Source of the DNA: Siphonodentalium dalli
Taxonomy: Eukaryota; Mollusca; Scaphopoda; Gadilida; Siphonodentaliidae
Direction: 5' to 3'
DNA length: 64,000 nucleotides
NCBI GenBank assembly: GCA_032622095.1
Contig: CP136061.1
Coordinates: 173,051,107 to 173,115,106, forward strand
Below the pieces are notes generated by a model. That model saw only the letters and a program-made list of their open reading frames with translations. It made no database searches and had not been told where the DNA came from. The translations under genes and the position numbers were made by a program. Below are positions 24,081 to 33,235 of this stretch, one piece after another. The first letter of the stretch is position 1; every line of letters starts with the position of its first letter.

Positions 24081-25575
24081 TTGCTGATCATGTTTGGAGG
24101 ACTCCACATAGAGATGGCTGCACTGAAGACCCTTGGTGACTGGCTCGATGGTAGTGGGTGGACAGCAGCTATTACTGACGCAAACATAGCATCATCTGGA
24201 ACAGCAGATTCTTTCATCAAGGCTGTGCATGTTTCACGAACGTTACATGCTCATCAAGTGACAGCATGTGCTTTGTACATACTCATGAAGAAGAGATATT
24301 CGCCATACACATCCAGTCTTCTAGAAGGGGCTGACCAATCGACACTTGATAAATGGAAAGTCGAGCGATCACAAGCAAATCCTCAGTTTCACTACTGGTC
24401 AATAACACTGGACTTTGAATTGGACGTTTTGACGTTTGTACAGTCACTACGCGAGGGAAATTTCCAACTGTACAAGGACGCTCTGACGAAGATCATTCCG
24501 TGTTTTTTTGCCTTGGACCATCATCACTATTCGCGCTGGATACCAGTTCACCTGTGTGACATGGTTAGCCTTGGAACGAAACATCCTCATCTGGCAGAGG
24601 AATTCGAAAATGGGAACTTTGTAGTGCATAAATCAAGCAGAGCCTTTTCTATGATTCCGATAGATCAGGCTCACGCACAGAACAATAAATGTGTGAAAGG
24701 AGAAGGTGGAGCAATAGGGCTGACTGAAAATACATCTGAATTACGTCGATGGATGGTTGTGGGACCAGAAATATCCAAACTCATTGCTGAATTTGAAGCT
24801 GCAATGGAAGAAGATCATGCAAAAGCACCAGATCTTCGTCATCATGAACAGTTCAAAAGCATTCAGAGCACATTCGAAAAGCAGGTGTTGGACCTAGTCA
24901 CCGTTGTAGAAACAATGGGTAATCCGTTCGATGAAGACAGTCTGGATCTGTCGGTGTTGGACACTAGAGATATCGTTGACCAGCGAGTGATATATGTCAT
25001 ACGTAAAGTACAACAGGTCGGAAAGGACAACTTTGCAAGTCTTGTGAATGATCGAATTGGCAAGAGACACAAGTCATTATTCGAGCCGATACGTCATAAC
25101 AAATTGCCGCTCGTCCACTGTCCGCCAGAACGGATCTTATCCCATGATCAGCAGCAGATTAACGCACTCAAGAAGAGTTGTGCTCTCTTCTCTCAGTTAT
25201 ACGTTTCCTGCCAAGTTCGTGGTTGCAATCTAGACGACTTCTTTCAGCACGAGAATCAGCCATCACCACCAGCATTGGCTCAGTATGGTCAGATGCGTTC
25301 TGGAACGAAATCCGATCTAGCCACCATTCTTGAATCATCGGTAACGAGTCCTGATGTCCGACCCCACGTTGAAGTTCTACTTCTTGATGGCGCTGTTGCT
25401 GTTAACTTGTCGAAACCAGGAGCTTGCAAAACATTTCAAGAATATGGAGAAAACGTGTTTTTGAAATATATAACATCACAACTGCATGATGTGAGCAAAC
25501 GGCTTGACATTGTCTGGGATGAATACATCCATGAGAGCCTCAAATCAATGACGAGAAGTAAACGAGGGAAAGGTG
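24081..25575 (+). pseudogene. transposase part 4: middle region and nuclease N-part
   Basis: It begins after the nonsense codon (IMFGGLHIEMAALKTLGD). Near its end, LLLDGAVAVNL (D at 25386-25388) and DIVWDEYIHESLKSMTRSKRG resemble the FEN1/XPG N-region pattern: an Asp-Gly after a beta strand, then Asp followed by ...LK...R...R. A GT gain at 25573-25579 moves the reading frame. Confidence 0.7.
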
Positions 25576-25576
25576 T

Positions 25577-26599
25577 GTGCGAAGACGCGTTGAACCTCAA
25601 AACAGGATTCCCGGAAACTGGAGTGCCTTCCTTGGGATTGACGAAAATAAGGCAGAGCTGTTCCGGTTCCTTGCTGAGCTGTGTACAGGTTTAGAAGTTG
25701 GAGACAAGCAAGTGATCTCGACACGAGGACATGAGGTCGTGTGCAACTCTGATATCGACATTAGCAAACTATCACCATGTACACATGAAGAAGCAGATAC
25801 AAGGCTCTTACTTCATGCAGCGGAATGTTCCAGGCAGGGATTCAATAGAGTCATGATTCGAACTGTGGACACGGATGTGATGGTCATAGCGATCTCCACG
25901 TTCCAACAGCTGGGTATCAGTGAACTATGGATTGCTTTTGGAACTGGGAAGAATTTCCGTTATGTTCCCAGTCATGATATTGTGAAAGAGCTGGGACCAA
26001 CAAGGGCAGGGTCTCTAATAGCGTTCCATGCCTGTACATGGTGTGGTCAGACCTCTTCGTTCGCTGGCAGAGGTAAAAACACAGCGTGGGCAACATGGAA
26101 GGTGTTTGAAGAAATCACACCAGCATTTGTTGCCCTTAGTTCAATGCCTACAGAAGACAGATTGAAGGACATGATGCGGGTGATTGAGCGTTTCGTTACA
26201 CTGATGTACGATAGGACGAGTACCTGCACAGCTGCCAATGAAGCACGCAAAGATCTGTTCACCAGGAAAGGACGAAGTATTGAGAATATACCACCAACGT
26301 ATGGAGCCCTGCTAGAACACACAAAACGGGTAGCATACCAGGCCGGTTATTGTTGGGGACAGACACTAACACCAAATCTTACATTGCCATATCCTGCTGA
26401 ATGGGGATGGTCCAGATCAGCTAATGGACAATGGCAACCGTATTGGACAATGCTTCCAGAAGCATCGAAGGCAATTCAGCAGTTGATCAAGTGTGGCTGT
26501 AAACTGGAGAATGGATGCCGTGGACGCTGCAAATGTGCAAAAGCAGAACTTAAATGTACCAGCCTGTGCGGTTGCAGTGGAGACTGTGAACGTGATTAG
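25577..26599 (+). pseudogene. transposase part 5: XPG-I-like core and Cys cluster
   Basis: HEEADTRLLLHA followed by VRTVDTDVMVIAI matches the XPG-I arrangement of acidic residues (E-EAD, then D-x-D). FHACTWCGQTSSFAGRGKNTAW then aligns with the G-x-D...G-x-G-xx-TA helix-turn of that fold, but has CGQ where an Asp is expected (GGT at 26045-26047). The tail has nine cysteines in KCGCKLENGCRGRCKCAK and CTSLCGCSGDC, like a Tesmin/TSO1 CXC unit or Academ Cys8 finger. Stop at 26597-26599. Confidence 0.7.
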
Positions 26600-26740
26600 G
26601 CCTAGAATGGCGGCCATATTGGATTTTGTAAGTGTCAATTAAATCTACATAACTCACAACTCAATGCTGTGTGACAAAAAAACAGAAGGAATACAGCAAT
26701 GCATCAGAAAATTGTTAGAGTGGCGGCCATCTTGAAAATG
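26600..26740. repeat. degenerate third subterminal unit
   Basis: Starting right after the stop, TGGCGGCCATATTGGATTTT, AGTGTCAATT, CTCA-TGCTGTG-GAC and AGTGGCGGCCATCTTG follow the same order as the 239-base units downstream but at lower similarity. It suggests that the right end grew by unit addition more than once. Confidence 0.45.
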
Positions 26741-26770
26741 GCGGCCATCTTGGATTTTAAAGTGTCAATC

Positions 26771-27249
26771 GATTACCCATGGTAGAGTTCCTCTTCCCAC
26801 GTAAAATACATCACAGCTCATGGCTGTAAGACGAAACACACAAGTTGTACAGTAATTCATAAGAAAATTCTTATGTAGTGGCGGCCATCTTGAAATTGGC
26901 GGCCATATTGGATTTGTTTCAAGTGGCCCCATAGCTAATTATTTTCACTACGTCAAACTACGTCATTGGTGAAAATTTCATGCTTGTGGCCAAAAACCCA
27001 CAATTATTTCGATTACCCATGGTAGAGTTCCTCTTCCCACATAAAATACATCACAGCTCATGGCTGTAAGACGAAACACACAAGTTGTACAGTAATTCAT
27101 AAGAAAATTCTTATGTAGTAGCGGCCATCTTGAAATTGGCGGCCATATTGGATTTGTTTCAAGTGGCCCCATAGCTAATTATTTTCACTACGTCAAACTA
27201 CATCATTGGTGAAAATTTCATGCTTGTGGCCAAAAACCCACAATTATTT
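26771..27249. repeat. two 239-bp tandem copies in the right TIR
   Basis: Copy 1 is 26771-27009, copy 2 is 27010-27248, both starting CGATTACCCATGGTAGAG. By eye they differ at only three positions (CACGTAAAA/CACATAAAA, GTAGTGG/GTAGTAG, CTACGTC/CTACATC), so the duplication is much younger than the divergence between left and right TIRs. Confidence 0.85.
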
Positions 27250-27261
27250 CACCAAACTGCC

Positions 27262-28480
27262 TGACTACAAGGTCAAGGTAACTCGATGCGATTTATTTGT
27301 AGCAGGCCCCTATATTTCGTCATCTTATTTCAAAAAGATGGTCTTGCTAACTTTTATTTAGTTTGATATCTCAAATGCGCGTACTTTTAGTGATATTAAT
27401 ACCCAGTCCATCGTTTTAAAATGACTTGCCAATAAATATTATGTCATATATGATGCGCATGATCGACGCATCGAAATGTGCTATCGATCATAACTGGGTC
27501 AAGTACGAACATACATATGAGGTTCTCAAAGGGGTAAACATTTTTGTCAGCGCTGATTATTTTGTTCTTGTGTGATTACTAATGTTCACATTCACTACAC
27601 ATTATCACTTAGATAGTCTCCAGGAAATTCGCCAAACTGTAATGTGAAGCATTAAAGAATTGACTGCGTAAAACTTGTGTTAATTTTTATTTGTGTCAGT
27701 ATAGGCGCGAAGCGAACACGTGTAAGACGAGCCATTTTCAAAAATAATGATTTAGCGCATTTCGTTATCTGCATTTTAAGAATTACCTTGTCAATTTTAC
27801 ACTGAGTATGGTTGATAAAAAAAATACACGGGAGAAATTATATTTATTGGCCGTAGTTTTGAGAACAAATTTATTCTTGAATGATGAATCGAAATCGTGG
27901 CAGCGTGAATTGTTTACTTGAAACTGATGGCGCCAAAACATAAGCGCAAATGGGGAAAATCAGCCGAACAATATAGTTCTCAAACATTGTTTGAAGAAAG
28001 ATACCTGCGATTGAAAATCAACTATTTGAAGCCAATGTGTGGTAATTATCATAATCTTATGGCATTTATTTCACATGTTTGGTAATTTATTCAATTTTTA
28101 TCAAATATATATTTGAATGTTTTATCACGTTCACTTTGGAACAGTCTATTGTTAGTGTTGAAGGGATACTACCTTTATGAAACCATTTCTTATTATGTTT
28201 CCTTCAGAGTGTTTCTAGGAGATATGTGCTGTATGAATAGTATGCAAAAATAATTCAATGGACCATTAAATAACTTGGAATCAAAACTTGAAAATGTGTT
28301 TTAATTCTTTTAAACAAGCTTCCACCCCAATAAAAATGTGCTTACGAAGGAATCTGTGGACGAATCCAAAAGTAATGACAACACATTCAACCGGAAACAG
28401 AAACAAATAAACAAAACAGCATGCTCGATTCATCGATTATCAAAACAGACATATTTGTTCTTGAAATAAATGGGTAAATT
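27262..28480. other. interior of the host TIR element; no ORF
   Basis: AT-rich sequence between the Academ-like element and the right subterminal zone of the 20983-28955 element. No protein or RNA gene is recognised. TATCGGGAA motifs begin at about 28480. Confidence 0.4.
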
Positions 28481-28655
28481 ATCGGAAAGTTGTCGGCAAT
28501 ACATTACTTTCGGGAAGTTATCGGGAAATCGTTCGTTGTGTTATCGGAACATTTAGATAAGGTATCAGAATATTTTCGGGAAATGGCGACCGCTCTATCG
28601 GGAACTATCGGGAAATTTAGAAGACAGTTTTGAGTTATCGATATCCTATCGGGAT

Positions 28656-28909
28656 CAAGCCTTGAAATAGGGTGTCTGTCATTTGCAGAATGAGGTCCCC
28701 AGAGGGTGAATTTAGTAATGCTACCCCGCATTGCGGCCTAGCATCACCAAATTCACCCTCTGGGAACCTCATTCTGCTGAGGTTTAAGCAGAATGAGGTC
28801 CCCAGAGGGTGAATTTGGTGATGCTAGCCTGCTATGCGGGGTAGCATCACTAAATTCACCCTCTGGGGACCTCATTCTGCAAATGACAGACACCCTATTT
28901 CAAGGCTTG
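28656..28909. mobile_element. 254-bp palindromic hAT-like MITE
   Basis: Starts CAAGCCTTGAAATAGGGTGT and ends with its reverse complement. Nearly the whole element is one inverted repeat: each arm contains GCAGAATGAGGTCCCCAGAG, GGTGAATTT and a TAGCATCAC/GTGATGCTA core, meeting around GCTGAGGTTTAAGC. A perfect 8-bp duplication ATCGGGAT flanks it (28648-28655 and 28910-28917), as expected of hAT insertion. Relatives without full symmetry are at 42059-43617. Confidence 0.8.
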
Positions 28910-28955
28910 ATCGGGATATTTATCGGGATCCCGAGAGTAGTTTTGAGATGACCCC

Positions 28956-30281
28956 TAAGTAATACTAGATTATCCACATGAAGAGATATATAAAGTAAAA
29001 TCCAAGATGGTTACTGATGGCTACGTTATCCAATGAAATTCAAAAACATTTGATAGCTTCCATCTAGTAGATCAATATCAAGAATAATATGAAGTTTGGT
29101 GATGATCGGATGAGGGAAGTGGACTAGGATGTGCCAAAGGATTTTAAATAGTCATGAAAAGAGTAAAATCCAAGATGGCTGCTGGTGGCCATGTGTTATG
29201 GCTGAACGGTTTGGGATCATAATCCAGATAAATTTCAATGAATCTATGCCCCCTTATTGCTGGGCCCTGTCTGTTGAAACTGTGGAGTGTCACCTTTACA
29301 TGTCAATGTTAACATCCATGACAAATTTCATGATGATCCGACCTGTAGCCTGTGTCAAAGGATTTAGTCATACAAATGGTCAAATCCAAGATGGATACCA
29401 GCGGCCATGTTTTATGGCCGAATGACCCCAAAATGACTCGTTCCCATCTGCATGTCAATATTAACTTCCACGACAAATTTCATGATGATCAGACGAACAC
29501 TCCGACCTGTAGTCTGCTAATGGATTAAATTTTTTGCCAAATGACCCCAAAATGACTCGTTCCCATCTATATGTCAATAGCCATGACAAATTTCATAATG
29601 ATCTGACCAAAGGTACAACCTGTAGCCTGTGCCAATAGATTTAGTCATGCAAAGAGTAAAATCCAAGATGGCTGCTGGCGGCCATGTTTTTTGGCCGAAC
29701 GACCCCAAAATTGCTCGTTCCCATCTACATGTCAATATTAACTTCCATGACAAATTTCATGATGATCAGACAAACACTCCGGCCTGTAGTCTGCTAATGG
29801 ATTAAATAAATTTTTTGCCGAATGACCCCAAATGATTCGTTCCCATCTACATGTCATTGTTAACATCCATGACAAATATGATGATCCGACCAAAGGTACA
29901 ACCTGTAGCCCATGCCAAAGGATTCAGTCATGCTGCTGGTGGCCATGTTTTTTGGCCGAACGACACCAAAATTGCTCGTTCCCATCTACATGTCTATATT
30001 AACTTCCATGACAAATTTCATGATGATCAGACAAACACTCCGGCCTGTAGCCCATGCTAATGGATTGAATTTTGAAATCCAAGATGGCCACTGGCAGCCA
30101 TGTTTTTTTGCCGAATGACCATGTCAATGTCAACGCCCATGACAAATTTCATAATGATCCGACCAAAGGTATGACCTGTAGCCCGTGCTAAAGGAAATTG
30201 TTGATGAATCACGCACACACACTGATGACAGATACCAAGCCATGGAAATAGCTGAAACTTTACAAAGTAAAGTTGAGCTAA
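28956..30281 (+). repeat. family P copy, 3' piece (continues from 20982)
   Basis: Eight or so diverged core units with CCAAGATGGCTGCTGG and GACTCGTTCCCATCTACATG, then GGAAATTGTTGATGAATC and the terminal hairpin TAGCTGAAACTTTAC, loop AAA, GTAAAGTTGAGCTA ending at 30280. Confidence 0.75.
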
Positions 30282-30283
30282 TA

Positions 30284-30348
30284 ATTGGTGTAACTCATGT
30301 GAAAATAGTTGGACAGAAACAATATTTGAACTTGGTCTGTAGTTTTAA
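30284..30348 (+). repeat. family R copy, left piece (continues at 32926)
   Basis: GTAACTCATGTGAAAATAGTTGGA...TTTGAACTTGGTCTGTAG followed by TTTTAA. The same phrase with its continuation CTGGGAAATAAACATACCA is intact at 33055-33120, so the break here is an insertion. Confidence 0.65.
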
Positions 30349-32921
30349 CGAGCATGTCAAAACCTCTTTCGCATATGCGAAAAAATTCCGAAAAATGTGG
30401 CGTCATTGACGTCGTTTTTTCGACATTATCGGAGTTTTTTCGTCATTATCGCACGCCGTAACGTTGTACGTTTTCGTCAATATTTCGTCATTTTCGCTGT
30501 CTTGGTTCGATGTTTTCGCAATTATCGCAGTTTTGCTCAAATGTTCGCTGTTCTGTTTCGACATATTTTCGCAGTGTTTGTTTTCGTCAAGATCGCAGCA
30601 TTATATCCGTCAATATTGCTGTTGTGTCGATATGATTGGCAGGACAGTTTGTGTTCAATAAATACTCCATAGTCGCAGTTTTATACTGATGTGTCGCGAA
30701 CGAGAAGATGTCGATGTCCATGCTGAAATTTCTCAGATCGGAGTGACAGTTTGTGTTCAATAAATACTCCATAGTCGCAGTTTTATACTGATGTGTCGCG
30801 AACGGGAAGATGTCGGTGTCCATGCTGAAATTTCTCAGATCGGAGTTTTTATCATAAGAATTCCATTGATTTAATCGGAGTATTCTCCGATATGAAAACA
30901 TTTCCGATTTGATCGGAGTTTATAAATGTAGTAGGCCTATAATTAGTACATTTCTCCGATCTACTGAAATCTCCGATTTGGTTAATATCGGACAATTCAA
31001 ACTTCCTTTTTATAATAAACTATTATTAATAGAAGATTATTTAAAGTCCCAAATAAATTATTCCCAGACCCAATTTATATAATAGAATAGGCCAACACAA
31101 TCATTTCCTACATTTTGATGTCACACGGTGCCCGCAAATCCGTGGGTTTATAGCAGTGATATTGCATCACTGGTTTACAGTAAATATTACAGTACAGGTT
31201 GAAGTCCCCTTAAATCTCGAGCAATAATTGCTACACCGTCGCATTAATACTGCAGAGTGGTACCGTAAACAATGGAAATTTTGATTTCGAAAATCGTTTT
31301 TGTGTGTGATTATGTAACTTGTCTTCACTTTGGGTAAACCGTCACCATTTAATTGTGCGAACTATTATGAATAAAAGAATACAGCCGAGGACGACAATAA
31401 ATTATTCCACAACCCCGATTTATAGTATACTTTCTGTATGCCACGTAGAGTTAATTTCTACAGTTTCAATCTGTCTTTCTAGACCAGACACATATTTTAA
31501 TGTGGACGCAAACTTGAATCAGGGTGTTTACGGCATCGTCGGACAGTCGTAAACAATGCTTTAATTTTCGCAATATAAGTATGAAATTATTGTTAGATAT
31601 CGAAGCGCAGCGTCATCATGATTAATTCGTCGGCGACTTTTATACTTTTATTTCAAATCTACACATTTTATTTAATATATATCAGCGATCAGATGCGACA
31701 AAGTTAAGTTAATACAAAACATATTATATAATAGTTTGGAATTTCCACGAATTGCACAATCATGTTATGTTGTGCTATTTTTAGCACTAATTTCCCAGGC
31801 CAATCCTAGTTTCGTTTGTGGGTAGCATTGACTGACAGAGGAGTTGAGTGTTATGTTTTTCTCGATTCTTTATTGAATGAATGAATAATAAAAATATGGA
31901 TAACATACCATTATAAAACAATGAACTTAGGGGGTATGGCTCTATATATGTCTGGCGTTGATACAATGTGATGAGGGCTTGTTCTATATCGGGCCTATTC
32001 AAATGCTGGATCATGTGGATGGACGGTTGTCACTCCCGTTGTGGGTGGGTGCAGCTGGTTTCAAATTTCTGTGTGATTTCATCTTTTTTCTGTTAGATGT
32101 GTGATACCTGGGGTTGTGAAAACCCTAACTTCTTCGTACTGTCGACCTGTGTAAACTGCTGGTCTAATATTTTCCGAACTGCGTATATGTCCGCTACCGA
32201 TAGATCTATTCGATTTCATCACTGTTTCTAGCCATGATCGAACTGATATTATGACATCAAGTCGCTTCATTTTGGAATTTTATATATCAGATGTGTTGTT
32301 TTTGTACAACGAGTTAAACCATTGTTCACTAATTGAGAAGACATCACGACAACAACAAAACTGTCGCACAGTTCACGCATAGTTGTGAGGGACCGGTATA
32401 TACGTCATTATATGTCAGTAGACCTATATGTTTGTATAGCCTTTTGCTAAATGTCACCCCTTCACACATTTGGAATGGGTTGACTATTGTTTAATTAGGC
32501 CTTGTGCGAACTCATAGCTATCAAAACAGTCGAACTGTCAAGTCATTGTACTTGTGTGTTAACCGCATAGAGTTGTTTGTATGGCCTTTGGCTGACAGCC
32601 AATAAAAATCTGATTACACAGAAGGCAAAAATAAATGCGCGGATTTATGAAGTGCGACAACATCGTATGGATGTTTTAACTTTTCATCGTTTGCGAATAT
32701 CGATCAATGTTTCGACGTCGCGACTTTCGCGTTGTCGAAAGTTTCGACATTTTACGGAAATTTTGGTCTGTTGTGATTTCGACGTTATCGCACTTTTATG
32801 GCCAGTCGCTTTCGACGTTATCGCATTATTTTTCGTCATTTCCGACATTTCGTTTTTGCACATTTACGTCAATTACGTCAAAACTTTTTCGACATTATCA
32901 ACAATATTTTGACATGCTCCC
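30349..32921. mobile_element. 2.57-kb TIR element with TTAA target duplication
   Basis: Left terminus (C)GAGCATGTCAAAACCTC at 30349, right terminus GACATGCTCCC ending 32921, TTAA on both sides (30345-30348 and 32922-32925). The left end has the palindrome TTCGCATATGCGAA at 30368-30381 followed by arrays of TTCG(A/T)CATTATCG-type motifs. A 70-80 base unit (GACAGTTTGTGTTCAATAAATACTCC...CATGCTGAAATTTCTCAGATCGG) is duplicated at about 30652-30735 and 30746-30845. No transposase is visible. TTAA targets are used by piggyBac and Kolobok; the superfamily is undecided. Confidence 0.75.
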
Positions 32922-32925
32922 TTAA

Positions 32926-33235
32926 CTGGGAAACACACATACCAGTTTTGGTTCAAAAGAAAATAATCCAAACTGGAGTTATCGGTCTGAAACCGAAATG
33001 TTATGAAATCGGTCAAATTCTGAGTCGAAAAAGGGTCGTAACTCATGTAAAAATAATTGGATGGAACCCATATTCGAACTTGGCCTCTATCTTTAGCTGG
33101 GAAATAAACATACCAACTTTGGTTCAGATCAATTAATTCAAACTGGAGTTATCGGTCGGAAACAGACAGACAGACAGACAGACAGACAGATGGACAGACC
33201 GATTACATAATACACCTTTTTTCAAAAGGGCGTAT
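32926..33235 (+). repeat. family R copy, right piece
   Basis: CTGGGAAACACACATACCAG, two sub-units with TTCAAACTGGAGTTATCGGTC(G/T)GAAAC, then a (GACA)n microsatellite at about 33164-33190 and a short terminal hairpin CCTTTTTTCAAAAGG at 33215-33229. Confidence 0.65.

Larger units (their letters stand above)
22033..26599 (+). pseudogene. decayed transposase/nuclease of the Academ-like element
   Basis: About 1,520 codons without introns, read across five overlapping or abutting frames. Lesions: an extra A in the run 22850-22854, leading to TAG at 22855-22857; a frame change near 23436-23446; an in-frame TAA at 24078-24080; a GT gain in 25573-25579. Order of domains: two C-x2-C...H-x2-C modules, a long middle region (FGGLHIEMAALKTLGDWLDGSGW; GNFVVHKSSRAFSMIPIDQAH), a FEN1/XPG-like nuclease, and a C-terminal cysteine cluster. 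I know closely similar long proteins from multicopy ORFs of bivalves, corals and fish, usually unnamed. Start at 22033 is chosen because it is the first ATG after the acceptor and begins the conserved zinc module. This copy cannot make the protein; intact relatives elsewhere would. Confidence 0.8.
21641..27261 (+). mobile_element. Academ-like DNA transposon, long TIRs, decayed
   Basis: Left terminus GGCAGTTTGGTGAA at 21641 and its reverse complement ending at 27261 bound 5.6 kb with TIRs of about 300 bases. The TIRs share TTTTTGGCCACAA, TTTCACCAATGAT, AGCTATGGGGCCACTTGAA, CATGGGTAATCGA and pairs of CAAGATGGCCGCCA. A perfect target duplication is not visible (flanks TAA and TGA differ at one base). 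The long coding region at 22033-26599 includes an XPG/FEN1-like nuclease core and a C-terminal cysteine cluster. XPG nuclease plus a Cys8 finger is the reported signature of the Academ superfamily, and CAG-type ends fit; the assignment still needs a database comparison. Confidence 0.6.
20983..28955. mobile_element. TIR element (GGGGTCATCTC ends) hosting later insertions
   Basis: Left GGGGTCATCTCAAAACTACT at 20983, right the reverse complement ending at 28955. Flanks are TAAA and TAAG, close to a TAA/TTAA target duplication. The left subterminal zone has a hairpin with arms TATCGGGAAAT and ATTTCCCGATA (about 21002-21029). With the 5.6-kb internal transposon and the 254-bp MITE removed, the host element is about 2.1 kb, comparable to 17178-19584. 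It splits a family P copy, so it is younger than that copy. Confidence 0.65.

Noticed and set aside
21641-27261. A target-site duplication for the Academ-like element
   Set aside because: Possible 3-bp pair TAA/TGA has a mismatch and the exact terminus is uncertain by one or two bases, so no duplication is claimed.
30397-30672. 91-codon frame rich in Phe, Arg and Val (RFRQYFVIFAVLVRCFRNY)
   Set aside because: It arises from the TTCGxCATTATCG motif array and recurs at 62538-62849 for the same reason; the apparent repeat protein is an artefact.
33160-33192. Microsatellites (GACA)n, (TCTG)n, (TA)n and poly-C/poly-G runs as findings
   Set aside because: Ordinary simple repeats, mostly the normal tails of the repeat families; recorded only as part of those features.
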